Assembly: GCA_003993805.1 (NCBI GenBank)
Contig: RSEF01000031.1
Span: 24,089,924 to 24,153,923, forward strand
Direction: 5' to 3'
DNA from: Himantopus leucocephalus
Lineage: Eukaryota > Chordata > Aves > Charadriiformes > Recurvirostridae
DNA: 64,000 bases
Each line of letters starts with the position of its first letter. Position 1 is the stretch's first letter. The notes below the pieces were generated by a model. The model was not told where the DNA came from. It saw only the letters and a list, made by a program, of their open reading frames with translations, and did not search any database. Position numbers and translations under genes: made by a program. Positions 28,085 to 38,343 of the stretch are shown here, one piece after another.

Positions 28085-28411
28085 TCACATTATTAAGAGC
28101 TTAATATTGAGACTAATTCTAAAGTAGCACCATTTAGGTGAGGGGCTTCTCAGCATAAATCTAAACTCTACCCTTTCTGTTTTCAAGATATGAAACATTT
28201 GACACCGGATGGCCAAATCAGTGGGTGGAGATACACAGAGATTTTTTTTTTTTGTAACAATTCTCCAGAGTAGCTCTCTATTCACAGAGTCAGAGGTAAT
28301 CCAAAGGAACAGAATGTCTGTAATACAGTTTGTTCTTTTATAGCTGACAATACAGGTGAGAAAGACATTTATAAATAATTGGATGCTGAAGGCTGGGGCA
28401 GTGGTTGACAC
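28085..28411 (-). mobile_element. Possible non-LTR reverse transcriptase remnant
   Basis: A 108-codon minus-strand open frame contains SDSVNRELLWRIVTK at about 28,249-28,291. This resembles the AFDTVNR..LW.IM.K block of non-LTR retrotransposon reverse transcriptases. The surrounding frame has lost other motifs, so if real it is a decayed fragment. The match is short and is made by eye only. Confidence 0.33.
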
Positions 28412-29334
28412 AAATGGTTGACCTGCAAGGGAAAAATAAAGCTCATGCGCAAATGGACTAACGATCCTCTCAAGACAAGAAAGTTACCTGCACTAGACAC
28501 TACCTCTTACCATGCCATCTTACTCAGAATTAATAATGTATCTCCAGGCAGCACTTCCTCCTCACACAAAAGGAAAGGTGACTCCAGCCTCACAAGCCAA
28601 AAGCACCAGTGTTTTGGGGGAGTCGTGGGAGCTCCTATAGAATGACCTCATTGCACTTTATGGCCTGTGAGAATTGCCCCAAAGAAGATGCCCCAGAGAA
28701 GCAAGGGGACAGTCAGCTGTTGCTGCCCTGCAAAACCAGTGACTTACCGGGCCTAGAAATGCACCTACTGAACTGGGCCAGTGGGAGACAGTACTACACA
28801 AGAGATCATCAGGTGGCAGTCGTTACTGTAAGGTCATGCCCTCAACCACAAAATGATGCACTTCAAACACACATGCTGCGTTCCACAATGCTCCATACAT
28901 CTATCTTTACATCAGTAAAGGCGACTGTTGATTTTCTGAAGCCATAATCCTGCTACCTTTGACTTACTTTGAAGTTCAGAAAATACTGGGGTTGGTTACC
29001 GTGACAACACTCCCCAAAATGAGTTTAAACTCTGCTACACCGTAAAACACTTCACATGCTATTTCCTAGCAACCACACAGGTACGTACAGCTGTCACTGA
29101 AGGCAATTTTAGAAAAGTTACATGTACATTAAAGATAATTCTACACATTTCACATATACCATGCACCTTTCACTTTGGGCTATGCTGAAAACCCCTGTAA
29201 CTAAGACAAACTTGAATCTTTCAAAACAGAAAGAGGAGTCACCAACAGGCAGACAGGAAATACAGGCAGAAAATGATCTACATGGAAAGTAAAGTACCCT
29301 GAGATCTGGCAGCAGTGCAGGTGGTGCAAGAGGG

Positions 29335-29366
29335 AAATTTAACCCATAGCAAATTTAACCCATAGC
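29335..29366. repeat. Perfect tandem duplication, 16-base unit
   Basis: AAATTTAACCCATAGC occurs twice in a row in the PDE8B intron. Confidence 0.92.
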
Positions 29367-29998
29367 ATGGTTTCTTTTCCATCTCTGGTTCTCCTTCACA
29401 CCACTACTTACACTTTCACCAAATGTTACTCACCTGGACTTGAACTTTGAAGCAACAACACTTTTGAGGGAGCACACAGATAATCCAAAATAAGAATACA
29501 GTAGTCACACAAATAGCATGTCTGCCTTGTACTATGAAGATTTTAATTTAAAAAAAAACACAAAACACCACAATAAACAAACCCCCCAAATCTGCTTCTT
29601 TATTGCGTACAGCACTAAGGCTTATGAATGTCCCCATTTCTGGCTGCATTAATTTGACAATGTTACCCATGAGCACACAGCATTTCTGAAATCAATAGGA
29701 TCTAGAAACAATGCTCCTTTTAACTTCTATGGGCTTTAGGTATCTTTACACAAAATTCAGGACTACTTCCCAGAACGTTACCAAGTTACTGAAAATATGC
29801 ACTTGCATTACTCCTTACTTCAGGAATGCCTAGGCTGTAGGATCCAGCCTGGTAAAACGACCTGGTCTAGGAACCCATGGGCACAGAAGAGGTACAGCAA
29901 CCTGTCTGAAGTGACAAACTCCTGAGAAGCTGAAGGACCCCCTCCAGGAACAGGAAACATTTTTTCAAGTCAGGTGCTCAAATGCTCATTACAACACG

Positions 29999-30150
29999 TT
30001 GTGGTTTAGGCCAAATCGGCTACTGGGGATGTGGGGGACCCCAGATGGGACCGACAGATGCTCCCCTCTACCCCTCTTCAAAGAGAAAGGCAGAGGAGGG
30101 AAAAAGAGACTTACGAGTTTAGAAGGCACTCAATCAGGCCAAACTGACCA
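29999..30150 (+). repeat. LTR-like repeat fragment, copy 1
   Basis: It begins TGTGGTTTAGG, as many avian endogenous retroviral LTRs do. It shares ACCGACAGATGCTCCC, CCTCTTCAAAGAGA..GGCAGAGG and ACGAGTTTAGAAGG with the sequence at 63,860-64,000. No retroviral coding sequence is seen next to it. It is probably a solo or truncated LTR. Confidence 0.5.
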
Positions 30151-30880
30151 TCTCAACGTGCTGGATGTCCAAGGCAGGGAGGGGCACTTATGCCAGCTGA
30201 AAGGAAATGTCTACAAGACATGTTTGGTAGCCTTGCCTCACTCTTAGACTACCCCCAGAGCAGGTGTGGTGCTTAGTTTCACAATCTAAACCTACTCAAA
30301 TACGCTGCTGTCTAAACCACTACTTAAAGTATGACAGATGACTAGATTATTCCTCACCTGAAGGAGAGGAATGGGAAATGATGTGCCCATTTTCTGTAAC
30401 ACACCCAAGTCATCATCAAGCATTCTCAGCTGCAGGAATTCAAACCTGTCTATCTCCTGCATCCCGAGAGCATGCACTATACCCCAGGGTATATAGCACA
30501 ACTACTCATCTCGCATTACGTCTTTCAGCCATGTGGTCAGTTTTATTTCAAACCCCTCTGCTCTGCCTTCAGCATGACCATGGAGTATTAGAAATTTGTC
30601 AAAAGATCCACATCAGGCTCCTCAGAAGGTAAAACCTCAGAGTCTCATTTTGCACATAGCAAATAGTACAAAGCAGAAAACAGATGCTATTAACCCTCAG
30701 TTTACCTAAAACTATTTGGTATTTTGGGCACTGAATGCAAATGTCCCAAAATAACTTTTTACTGGAGGACTTTGAGGGGTGCAGGGATCCTGAGATGCCT
30801 ATTGACTCTCAATGCCAAAATAGTTGAGGCTCATTGTCCTCTTACAAGCTTTTTTTACACTTTTCCTATACAAACTAAGG

Positions 30881-30899
30881 GGGNGGGGGGGGGGGGGGG
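30881..30899. repeat. Poly-G run with one ambiguous base
   Basis: A homopolymer of G with an N at 30,884, so its length is uncertain. A G tract of this size can form a quadruplex and also causes sequencing errors. Confidence 0.9.
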
Positions 30900-33800
30900 A
30901 GGAAAATGCATTTTATATTTAATTCTATAAATGCCTATCACCCAGAACAGTTTTGGAAGTGCAAAATGTTGTGTGACTCAATACCAAATAAGTTTAATCT
31001 ACCAGGCTGCTCTGTTTCCTTTGCCAAATGGTTTATTATCTTCTGAAGAAAAGGTCTTCTCCTTTCTATAACACTTCTCCTGTCTAGCATTGCTTAAAAG
31101 CACAGCTACAGTGCCTGTTGAAGTTTACCTGCACCATTTGAAGAAGGAATTGAAAGGTCGGATATGGAGCAGCAAATCTTTGCAAAAGTCCTTTTAGTGT
31201 ATTCATTTAAGAAGTCGTGAGTTTAATCCAAGAAAATCACTTCTCTACTAGCCATTTTCTTCATGGTAAGAGTTATTCAGGCCAGCAACTCTCAGAGAAC
31301 AGGTAGCCTAAATTAAAAAGGCTCTGCTCTGTAACATAGTTCAACAATTTTTGGTCTGCCCAAATGTTTTTTTTGCCAGCTTTGCAGACCCAGAATATGT
31401 TCAAGAGGACTTTGATATCTTAGGTATCCTACTGAGTTGTGAAATGGACCTTCATCACACTAAGTTACAGAGTTGGATGGTTTATTTTCCAAGTTTACCC
31501 TACATCTGGTATCTTCCACAATATATAGAACATACTAGCAGCCAGTTAAACAGTAGTACACTTCAAACAAAACAAGAAGTGCAAGAAGTACGGTGACTTT
31601 TCTTATACAGGAGGCTGCTTTAAAGAGTAGAACTGTAGTTGAAATCAAGACAATGCTTAGGGCTGCATTTCTCCAGGACCGTGGACCTGATGCAACTCCC
31701 TCAGTACCTGGATTCCTCAATGCTCTCCATAGCACTTTGTATTTGGCAGCTGCACCATTTTCCCTATTCCCTCAGATTAAAAAAACCCACATCATAACAT
31801 ATGATGTTTCATCATAACATCATCATTACATATGCTGACATATCGGGGCGCATCCTTCTCCTCAATGCTTCCACCTTGGAACTTAACACAGACCAGCACT
31901 GGTAAGAGATACTGTCCCATTGTATTTCTTCTTATTTCTGAGCTTTGTTTCTAATAATTATTTTGCTATAGAAAACTGAAAACTGTCAAAATCTGTTCCT
32001 ATTGTGACTGACTTCCAGGAGAGGTTCATAAACAGGTTTTTCTCTTCCACAAAGAACACAGCATAAGAACCAAACCATTACACCTGCTGTTCCTGTCATT
32101 TCAAGAAGAAAAATACAATAAAGTAATCAATAGAAGACTGCAGAGGGTTAGGGTTTTTTTTCCCACTAGGCTATATGCTAGCAACAAGAGTCTTAAAACT
32201 TGTTTATTCTCATAGTCTTTAAGTTTCGCTAATGTTTAAGTATCAAGATGTTCAAGAAAAGCATGTCCATGCATGCACTTTTGCTTAGGATTTGTATTTG
32301 GCCACAATTAAAAGATGTATTTGTAAGCATAAACAAGGTAAGCTTTTATTATCTTTTCAAATCCCCCAGGAATTGTTCAAGAAGCTGTTTACTTCTTGCT
32401 AAACAGCTGGTACCACTGCACTTCAGAACGGGGAACAGCTGAACAATGGGTCAAGCAGCCATTATACACTCAGTATCACCTCATGCTCAGTGTTGTGTTT
32501 CAGTGACGTAAGCTAAACGCCTTGTATCTTTATATAAAGCTGATGTAGGGTTTGAGATATTAATACTGTTTGTTGTCGTGATACTGTTGGGTTTTATTAA
32601 GGAGGGAACAAGGGCAAGGAATGTCTGCTTTTTACTGGAGTGTTTCTGTCCAAGTACCTTAGCAACATAGCGTATGGCTGGGCACCAGAAACTGTGGGTT
32701 CTATTCCAAATTAGAGCGCAGACACATGTTATAGTACTTAACGAGTCCACTTAGGATCTTTTTCAGGTAACCTGTAGATATTTGTTACCAAGCCTTTGAG
32801 ATCCAGAAAGAAACGCACAGACGATAGAACTGCTGATCAGTTACTCATAACCACTGTGAGTAGGATGCGACTAACACATCTGGATGGTCCAAACAATTCA
32901 GAACGTTTTATTAAGGAAAGGAGAAGAAAGGAAAACAAAATAATTGTGTTTGTAACACTGACCTCACCCCAATGAATATAGATTAGATGGACTTAAAACG
33001 TAAGGTTTAGGTAAGCCATATATTTTAAGCAATATGGGATGGGTTTTGATTTTTTATTTGCGTTGTATCAGGTTGAAATCTTTACAGGTTGATTTATTTT
33101 AACATCAGTTTAACATTATGGTATAGAGGAGTTTTAAAATATTGTGTAAAGATAGGGTCAAATGTAGATAATGCAATACTCGATTGTGTAAACAACTAAA
33201 GAACAGTTTAGAACAGAAAATGAAGACAAACGAAGCAGCATGGTTTATGTGAGTTGAATAGTTACACAACTGGAATATTATATTAATATACAACAGTGCT
33301 AACAGCTATTTGACGCGTGTATTTGTTTTGTCCCTAAATACAGTTAGATGGTATTTCAACACAGCTAATAAGTGCAACCAAGCACTACAGGAGTTAAAAC
33401 CATGTAGTATTGTTGGACACTTTTTCTGTACAAAAATAACTAATATTTTTCTTCATTTTTTAACTTCTATGGAAATAAAATCATTACCATGTACTATTGG
33501 AGAACTGTATTTCCATACTTTTCCACTTCTCGTACGCCATCAGGTATCAACTATTATTTTGCCTTTATGATAGATCCATAATATTCCAGCCTTGCTTTGT
33601 CAGACAAATAGTCAAGTATAATATTAACCTGTAGGAAATTGTGCCAGGCGTAGCAGAAAGAATGGAGGCTCTAAGTTTAAAAATTATATAAAATATTTTA
33701 CATATCTTAGTTCTTATAAGAATGGAAACATTTCTACTATATAATTAAACCAGAAACAACCCCATCATTTCCATCAGGTGCTTGGGACTCTAAAATCGTA

Positions 33801-34467
33801 AAAAGAACTGAAACTACCCAAAATAATGTTAGAGTGCCAATTATGAAGTTCAAAAACATCTGAAATATGTTCACTTTTAATAAGCAGAAAGTTGACAAAT
33901 ATATTTGTTTATAAGAGCACATGATTTAATAACAAATAATAAACAATTCAGAAGAACAGAAGAGGGCATTGCCACTTAAAAAAATCTTTTTTTCAAATCT
34001 CAACTTAAAGAATTGTGTAAGAATTTCTAATTTGCTCTCCTCGACACAAAAAATAATCATATTGTCTTAAGTATTCCACTCTGAAATGTAAAAAAAAAAT
34101 AACCCCCAAACCCAATAAATATAACATTTTTTTCACTCCAGTCCTGCTCAGACTTTGTGTCTATCACTGATTATGCAGGTTCTGCTTCTGAGTAAGTAAA
34201 ACAGTTGATGTAACCACAGACAATTCTGCACGATTGTCAGCATTTGAACAAACAAACTATGGGTTGTGGCAGTGGGGTTTTTTCATTGTGATCTCTTTCA
34301 CTTGTGTTTTCCTTAGATGAGTTCTGGATTTTTTAAAATTATAGAAGAAGATTATATAATCTTTTAATTTCTTAATTATATTCTAACAGGAGCCCATCAA
34401 ATTACTTTGTGACAAGATATCCTGCTGTTACAGAAAAGTAACCTAAGGTGCAGCTAGGATAATTATT

Positions 34468-35335
34468 GAATCATAGAATGGTTTTAGTTGAAAGGGACCT
34501 TAAAGGTCACCCAGTTCCAAGCCCCCTGCCATGGGCAGGGACACCTCCCACTAGACCAGGTTACTCAAAGCCCCATCCAGCCTGGCCCTGAACACCTCCA
34601 GGGATGGGGCATCCACAACCTCTGTGGGCACACTGTTCCAGTGTCTCACCACCTTCACAGGTCATTAGGAATTTCTTCTTAATGTCTAATCTAAATCTCC
34701 CCATCACTACACTCCCTGATAAAGAGTCCTTCCCCATCTTTCCTGTAGGCCCCCTTTAAGTACCGGAAGGCTGCTATAATGTTTCCCCAGAGCCTTCTCT
34801 TCTCCAGGCTGAACAACCCCAACTCTGTCAGCCTGTCTGCATAGAAGAGGTGCTCCAGCTCTCTGATCATCTTTGTGGCCCTCCTCTGGACCTGCTCCGA
34901 CAGGTCCATATCTTTCTTGTGCTGAGGACTCCAGAGCTGGATGCAGTACTCCAGGTGGACTCTCACCAGAGCGGAGCAGAGGGGCAGAATCACCTCCCTC
35001 CTTGATGCAGCCCGGGATGCTGTTGGCTTTCTGGGCTGTGAGCACACATTGCCGGCTCATGTTGAGCTTCTCATCAACCAACACCCCCAAGTCCTTTTCC
35101 TCTCAGTGGGCTGCTCTCAATCCATTCTCCACCCAGCCTGTATTTGTGCTTGGGACTGCCCTGACCCACGTGCAGGACCTTGCACTTGGCCCTGTTGAAC
35201 TTCATGAGGTTTGTACGGGCCCACCTCTCAAGCCTTTCCAGGTCCCTCTGTTCAGCACCCCTTTCCTTCAGTGTGTAAACCACACCACACAGCTTGGTGT
35301 CGTCGGCAAACTTGCTGAGGGGGCACTCAACATGA
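34468..35335 (-). mobile_element. CR1 LINE with reverse transcriptase C-terminal region (broken)
   Basis: The longest CR1 copy in the window, about 870 bases, antisense to the plus strand. The 3' end is at 34,468 (ATCATAGAATGG on the plus strand). Minus-strand peptides include FADDTKLCGVVYTL, the reverse transcriptase motif with the FADD catalytic core, then [32 protein letters not shown], and the C-terminal [15 protein letters not shown] region. These lie in different frames, so the ORF is frameshifted and inactive. The element is truncated at the 5' end just before the FADD block. Confidence 0.95.
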
Positions 35336-35429
35336 CACCATTTGTTTTGATAATGAGCTTTGGAATAGGCCAAAAATAGGGCAAAATTGAATTCTTAGAA
35401 AACTTTCAGGGAAATCAATGAAAAATCTA

Positions 35430-35474
35430 CTCTGATATTAAAAAAAAAAAAGAAAAAAAAAGAAAAAAAAAAGA
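35430..35474. repeat. A-rich simple sequence
   Basis: Runs of A interrupted by single G residues (AAAAG repeated) on the plus strand, about 100 bases from the 5' end of the CR1 copy. Confidence 0.9.
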
Positions 35475-36289
35475 TCCAGAGCAATCACCTCTTTTAACTG
35501 CTAAACTTAAGTGAAGATGTTGACGAGCAGGTTGCAGCAGTGCCTGCCTTAGCCACTGAGAGGGGGGACCCAAGCCTTCCATATTTGAAGCGAGATGACC
35601 CCACAGACACACTCCCAGTACCCCCTAGCCCTGCACCACCAGCAAGGCATATTTGCCTACGTGTGCAAATCATAGTCGTTCGGTTCTCAGTTGAATATCC
35701 ATGCCTAGCAGCAACAGTTCATTTTAACTGGATATGAGGGGAAGAAAAAGGGATGAAGAAAACCCAACAGCAAGTACGAATTTCTTGCTGCTGAGAGCTA
35801 AGCTGGGGGGAGATCTTACTCCATCACATTAACACCTCTCCCAGACCCCCAATCCCCGCCATCAGCCCCAAAGCCCGAAACCTTTTCCCCCTAGCTGTAA
35901 CTCCAGGAGCGATCTCAGCACAGGGGGACACCGGAGCCACCCCGGGGCTGCGGGCGCGGGGCGGAGGGAGCCCGAGGGGCCCGGCGGCCGGCGCTCAGCC
36001 CCGGGGGGGGTCCAGGCGAGGGGTCCCCCGGCGCGGCACACCCCCCCCCCCTTCCCCAGCAGCAGTGCCAGCCCGGCCCGGCCCGGCCGCCGCAGCTGCG
36101 GTGAGTCAGTGGGCACCAGGGCAACCGCTCCTCGCAGCTGCATCCCGCCTGCCGAAGCATCATCTCCCTCCCCGGCGGAGGCGGGGGGACGCTCCGGCTC
36201 CGTGCGCCCTCCGCCGCGGCCGGCGGGGACCCACGCCAGCCCCACCGGGGACACCCCACCCCCCCGTCCCGGGAGCGGCAGAGGTTTAC

Positions 36290-36601
36290 CTTGGCGCTGG
36301 CGGTGCTGGTCTGGGTCTCCGCCTCGATGCCGCAGCAGCGGGGGGTCCTGGCCCGGGCGGAGGCGCCGGGCTCCCTGCGGTCCTTGCGGCGGGGGCCGGC
36401 GGAGGGCGGCGGCTGCTGCCGGCTCTGGTAGGCGAGGACGGAGGGGATGGAGTCGGCCGCGTCGGTCTTGATGAAGAGGCCGTGCAGGGTGGCGGTGCCC
36501 TGCGAGATGGTGGTGGTCTGGTGGGGGGAATTGGACTCGTCCGAGTCCCGGCAGTAAATCACGCCGCTCTGCGAGACGTGGATGCTGGGGGCGCAGCCCA
36601 T
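36290..36601 (-). CDS. PDE8B: PDE8B coding exon 1 (N-terminus of cAMP phosphodiesterase 8B)
   Basis: The frame opens with [20 protein letters not shown], the conserved start of PDE8 proteins. It continues through QTTTISQG and [12 protein letters not shown] to a basic, low-complexity stretch and EAETQT, as in mammalian PDE8B. It is 312 nt (104 codons) and ends in phase 0 at AAG followed by GTAAAC. PDE8 enzymes hydrolyse cAMP with high affinity and are insensitive to IBMX. Gly2 and Cys3 fit N-myristoylation and palmitoylation, which would place the protein at membranes. The start was chosen because the MGC motif is conserved and the context is acceptable (GGGATGG, purine at -3 and G at +4). However, the same frame stays open upstream to an ATG at 36,742. 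The exon lies inside a CpG island. The catalytic HD domain lies outside the window. The central low-complexity part differs from mammals. Identification is by recognition of the peptide, not by a search. Confidence 0.93.
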
Positions 36602-36742
36602 CCCTTCCCTTCCCCTCCCCGCCCCGCTGCACCGCCGGCGGGCCGGCCCGCTCCGCTCCCACCTGCCGCCCGCCCGGGCTGCGGGGCCGCCGCCCCTGCG
36701 CCGCGCACCCCGCGGCGGCACCGGCACCGGCACCGGCACCAC
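36602..36742 (-). other. PDE8B: PDE8B 5' leader with in-frame upstream ATG
   Basis: Upstream of the canonical start the same reading frame is open for 47 codons, back to an ATG at 36,742. It begins [10 protein letters not shown], encoded by GGCACC repeats, and is Arg/Gly/Ala-rich. I read it as 5' untranslated sequence because mammalian PDE8B starts at MGCAPS and myristoylation needs an N-terminal Met-Gly. An N-terminally extended isoform cannot be excluded from the sequence alone. Confidence 0.5.
36717..36740. repeat. GGCACC hexanucleotide repeat, four units
   Basis: Four perfect GGCACC units lie in the PDE8B leader. On the minus strand they read GGTGCC and would encode Val-Pro if translated in the PDE8B frame. 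Confidence 0.9.
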
Positions 36743-36914
36743 CCCCCGCCGGTGGCGCTGCCCCGGCCGCGCCCGCCCATGCGGCGCCTCCCCGGCACCC
36801 CCGCCCGTCTCCCCGCGCCGCCTCCGGGGACCCCAGACCCGTGAAGACCCTTCTCCTCCTCGGCAGCGTCTTACGAGGCGCTTGCGGCCACCGGGTCCTT
36901 CAACCGGGGGCGGG

Positions 36915-36952
36915 GAGGAGGAGGAGGAGGAGGAGGAGGAGAAGGAGGAGAA
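36915..36952. repeat. GAG trinucleotide microsatellite
   Basis: A run of GAG/GAAG units lies about 170 bases upstream of the leader ATG of PDE8B, at the edge of the CpG island. It is a candidate length polymorphism in the promoter region. Confidence 0.9.
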
Positions 36953-38014
36953 GCATCATCGGTGCTGCAGCCCCCTCCCGACCCCGGCTGAGGGTCTGCT
37001 CTCAAGCCTTCCGCACGTACATGACACACCACCTCCCCACCCCCAACCTCCCGCCACGTTATGCCAAATACTTTTTTTTTTGCTTATTTAAAATACTTAA
37101 AAATACTTATTTTGACAGTCAAAACGCACCTACTTTTCTTAGCCATCGGTAAGCAAATCTCAATTGTTTGGGGGGACTGCAGGGAGGAGTTCGGAGCCAC
37201 ACAGCACCCACTGCGAGTTTGGAAAAAAGGCCAGGATTGTTCCACAATTTTTCATGCTGCTTTTCAATTAAGCCAATACGGAAAGACACAAACTGCTATT
37301 TTAGCCTATATGTCTGATAGCTGCCAATCCCTGTTTCCAGTCCCTGGGGAGATAATCAAGCAGAATGTTTAACGCTGTAGAGATTTACACACCTTCTTAG
37401 CTTTCCACAGTGAATAGTTTCATTGACCTCAGTGAAACTACCTACGAGGTGTAAATCTAAACATGTGGGCTTTAAGTCTTTGCAAGATTTTAGTTTAAAT
37501 CTCTGTTTTCAATGGCACGTTATAAATCCTTCAAGAATCGGTAATGTCATCCAAGCAGTATGCTCCCTGCCTAATAAAGTATTTATCTGACACCCGGTTA
37601 CCAATGAACGCTTGTGTATACACCTTTTGTTCTCCCTGGAGTGTTACTTGATGTTTGATTGCTGTTTCTCCACCTAGTTTTTAGTGAGTGATGTAAAAAT
37701 ACCAGAAATGTCAAGCACAGTCGGTCCAAGGATTGTGATGCTGAACGACAAAGTGCTCTGAACTGTTACTTTGGCTCCTCATACTCCTGAAGAACTTTCA
37801 TGGATTAGAGACCAGTTTATTCAAAAGTGATGGCTTCACAACTAAAACGCCATGGCTTAGAGAGACTGTTTGAGCCTTTAGCCTCTGTCTCTGCTGAGCC
37901 AGTCCATGGGTCACTCTAATTATGGCAATATGGACATTCACTCCATAGTGCATAGTGCACATCAAGAACTGGACTGAGATCACAAACCTATTTCACAAAC
38001 TATGGTTTTCCAGT

Positions 38015-38200
38015 CACAGAATCACAGAATGGTCAGGGTTGGAAGGGACCTCTGGAGATCATCTAGTCCAATCCCCCTGCCAGAGCAGCATCACCTACAG
38101 CAGGTTGCACAGGACGGCATCCAGGTGGGTTCTGAATGTTTCCAGTGCGGGAGACTTCACAACCTCTCTGGGCAGCTTGTTCCAGTGCTCTGCCACCCTC
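38015..38200 (-). mobile_element. CR1 LINE fragment, left of gap
   Basis: Antisense 3' end beginning CACAGAATCACAGAATGG, then GGTTGGAAGGGACCTCTGGA and GCAGCTTGTTCCAGTGCTCT, cut off by N at 38,201. The gap prevents its 5' end from being placed. Confidence 0.9.
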
Positions 38201-38300
38201 NNNNNNNNNNNNNNNNNNNNNNNNNNNNNNNNNNNNNNNNNNNNNNNNNNNNNNNNNNNNNNNNNNNNNNNNNNNNNNNNNNNNNNNNNNNNNNNNNNNN
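38201..38300. other. Assembly gap (100 N)
   Basis: A run of exactly 100 N, probably a placeholder, flanked by CR1 3' ends in opposite orientations. Confidence 0.98.
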
Positions 38301-38343
38301 GTCCCTTCCAACCCAAACCATTCTATGATTCTACGATTCTATG
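38301..38343 (+). mobile_element. CR1 LINE 3' terminus, right of gap
   Basis: The sequence GTCCCTTCCAACCCAAACCA followed by TTCTATGATTCTACGATTCT is the extreme 3' end of a sense-strand CR1. It is therefore inverted relative to the fragment on the left of the gap. Confidence 0.88.

Larger units (their letters stand above)
3391..36289 (-). other. PDE8B: PDE8B intronic interval between exon 1 and the FMENSS exon
   Basis: About 33 kb of AT-rich DNA. The annotated contents are CR1 copies (3,472, 8,527, 26,560, 34,468), an LTR-like fragment (29,999), two copies of an older interspersed repeat (12,545 and 18,605), a possible reverse transcriptase remnant (28,085), an assembly gap, and candidate exons at 19,141, 19,836 and 21,681. 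By homology it should also contain the exons for the receiver-like part of PDE8B. I did not find them by eye. The remaining stretches show nothing I can support beyond simple sequence such as the TTG/TTTTG-rich run near 25,160-25,220. Confidence 0.7.
35930..36960 (-). promoter_or_regulatory. PDE8B: CpG island promoter of PDE8B
   Basis: About 1 kb of strongly GC- and CpG-rich sequence surrounds PDE8B exon 1, sharply unlike the AT-rich flanks. It runs through the exon, the 5' leader and upstream DNA. It holds GGCACC and GAG microsatellites and many GC-box-like GGGCGGGG/CCCCGCCC stretches. No TATA box is evident, so this looks like a dispersed-initiation CpG promoter. The exact transcription start cannot be set from the sequence. 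Confidence 0.8.

Noticed and set aside
31120..31215. Minus-strand MNTLKGLLQRFAAPYPTFQF frame next to a GTAAAC donor
   Set aside because: It is short, has no recognised homologue and no clear acceptor, and could be chance or a repeat remnant.
32293..32341. Plus-strand 49-nt segment with acceptor and GTAAGC donor
   Set aside because: It is an isolated splice-site pair of the kind expected by chance in a long intron. It is antisense to PDE8B and no neighbouring exons were found.
34691..35379. Long overlapping open frames on both strands near 35 kb
   Set aside because: They are pieces of a frameshifted CR1 ORF and its antisense shadows, not host genes.
36065..36844. Plus-strand ORF of 259 codons across PDE8B exon 1
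   Set aside because: It is antisense to a recognised coding exon, GC-driven and repetitive.
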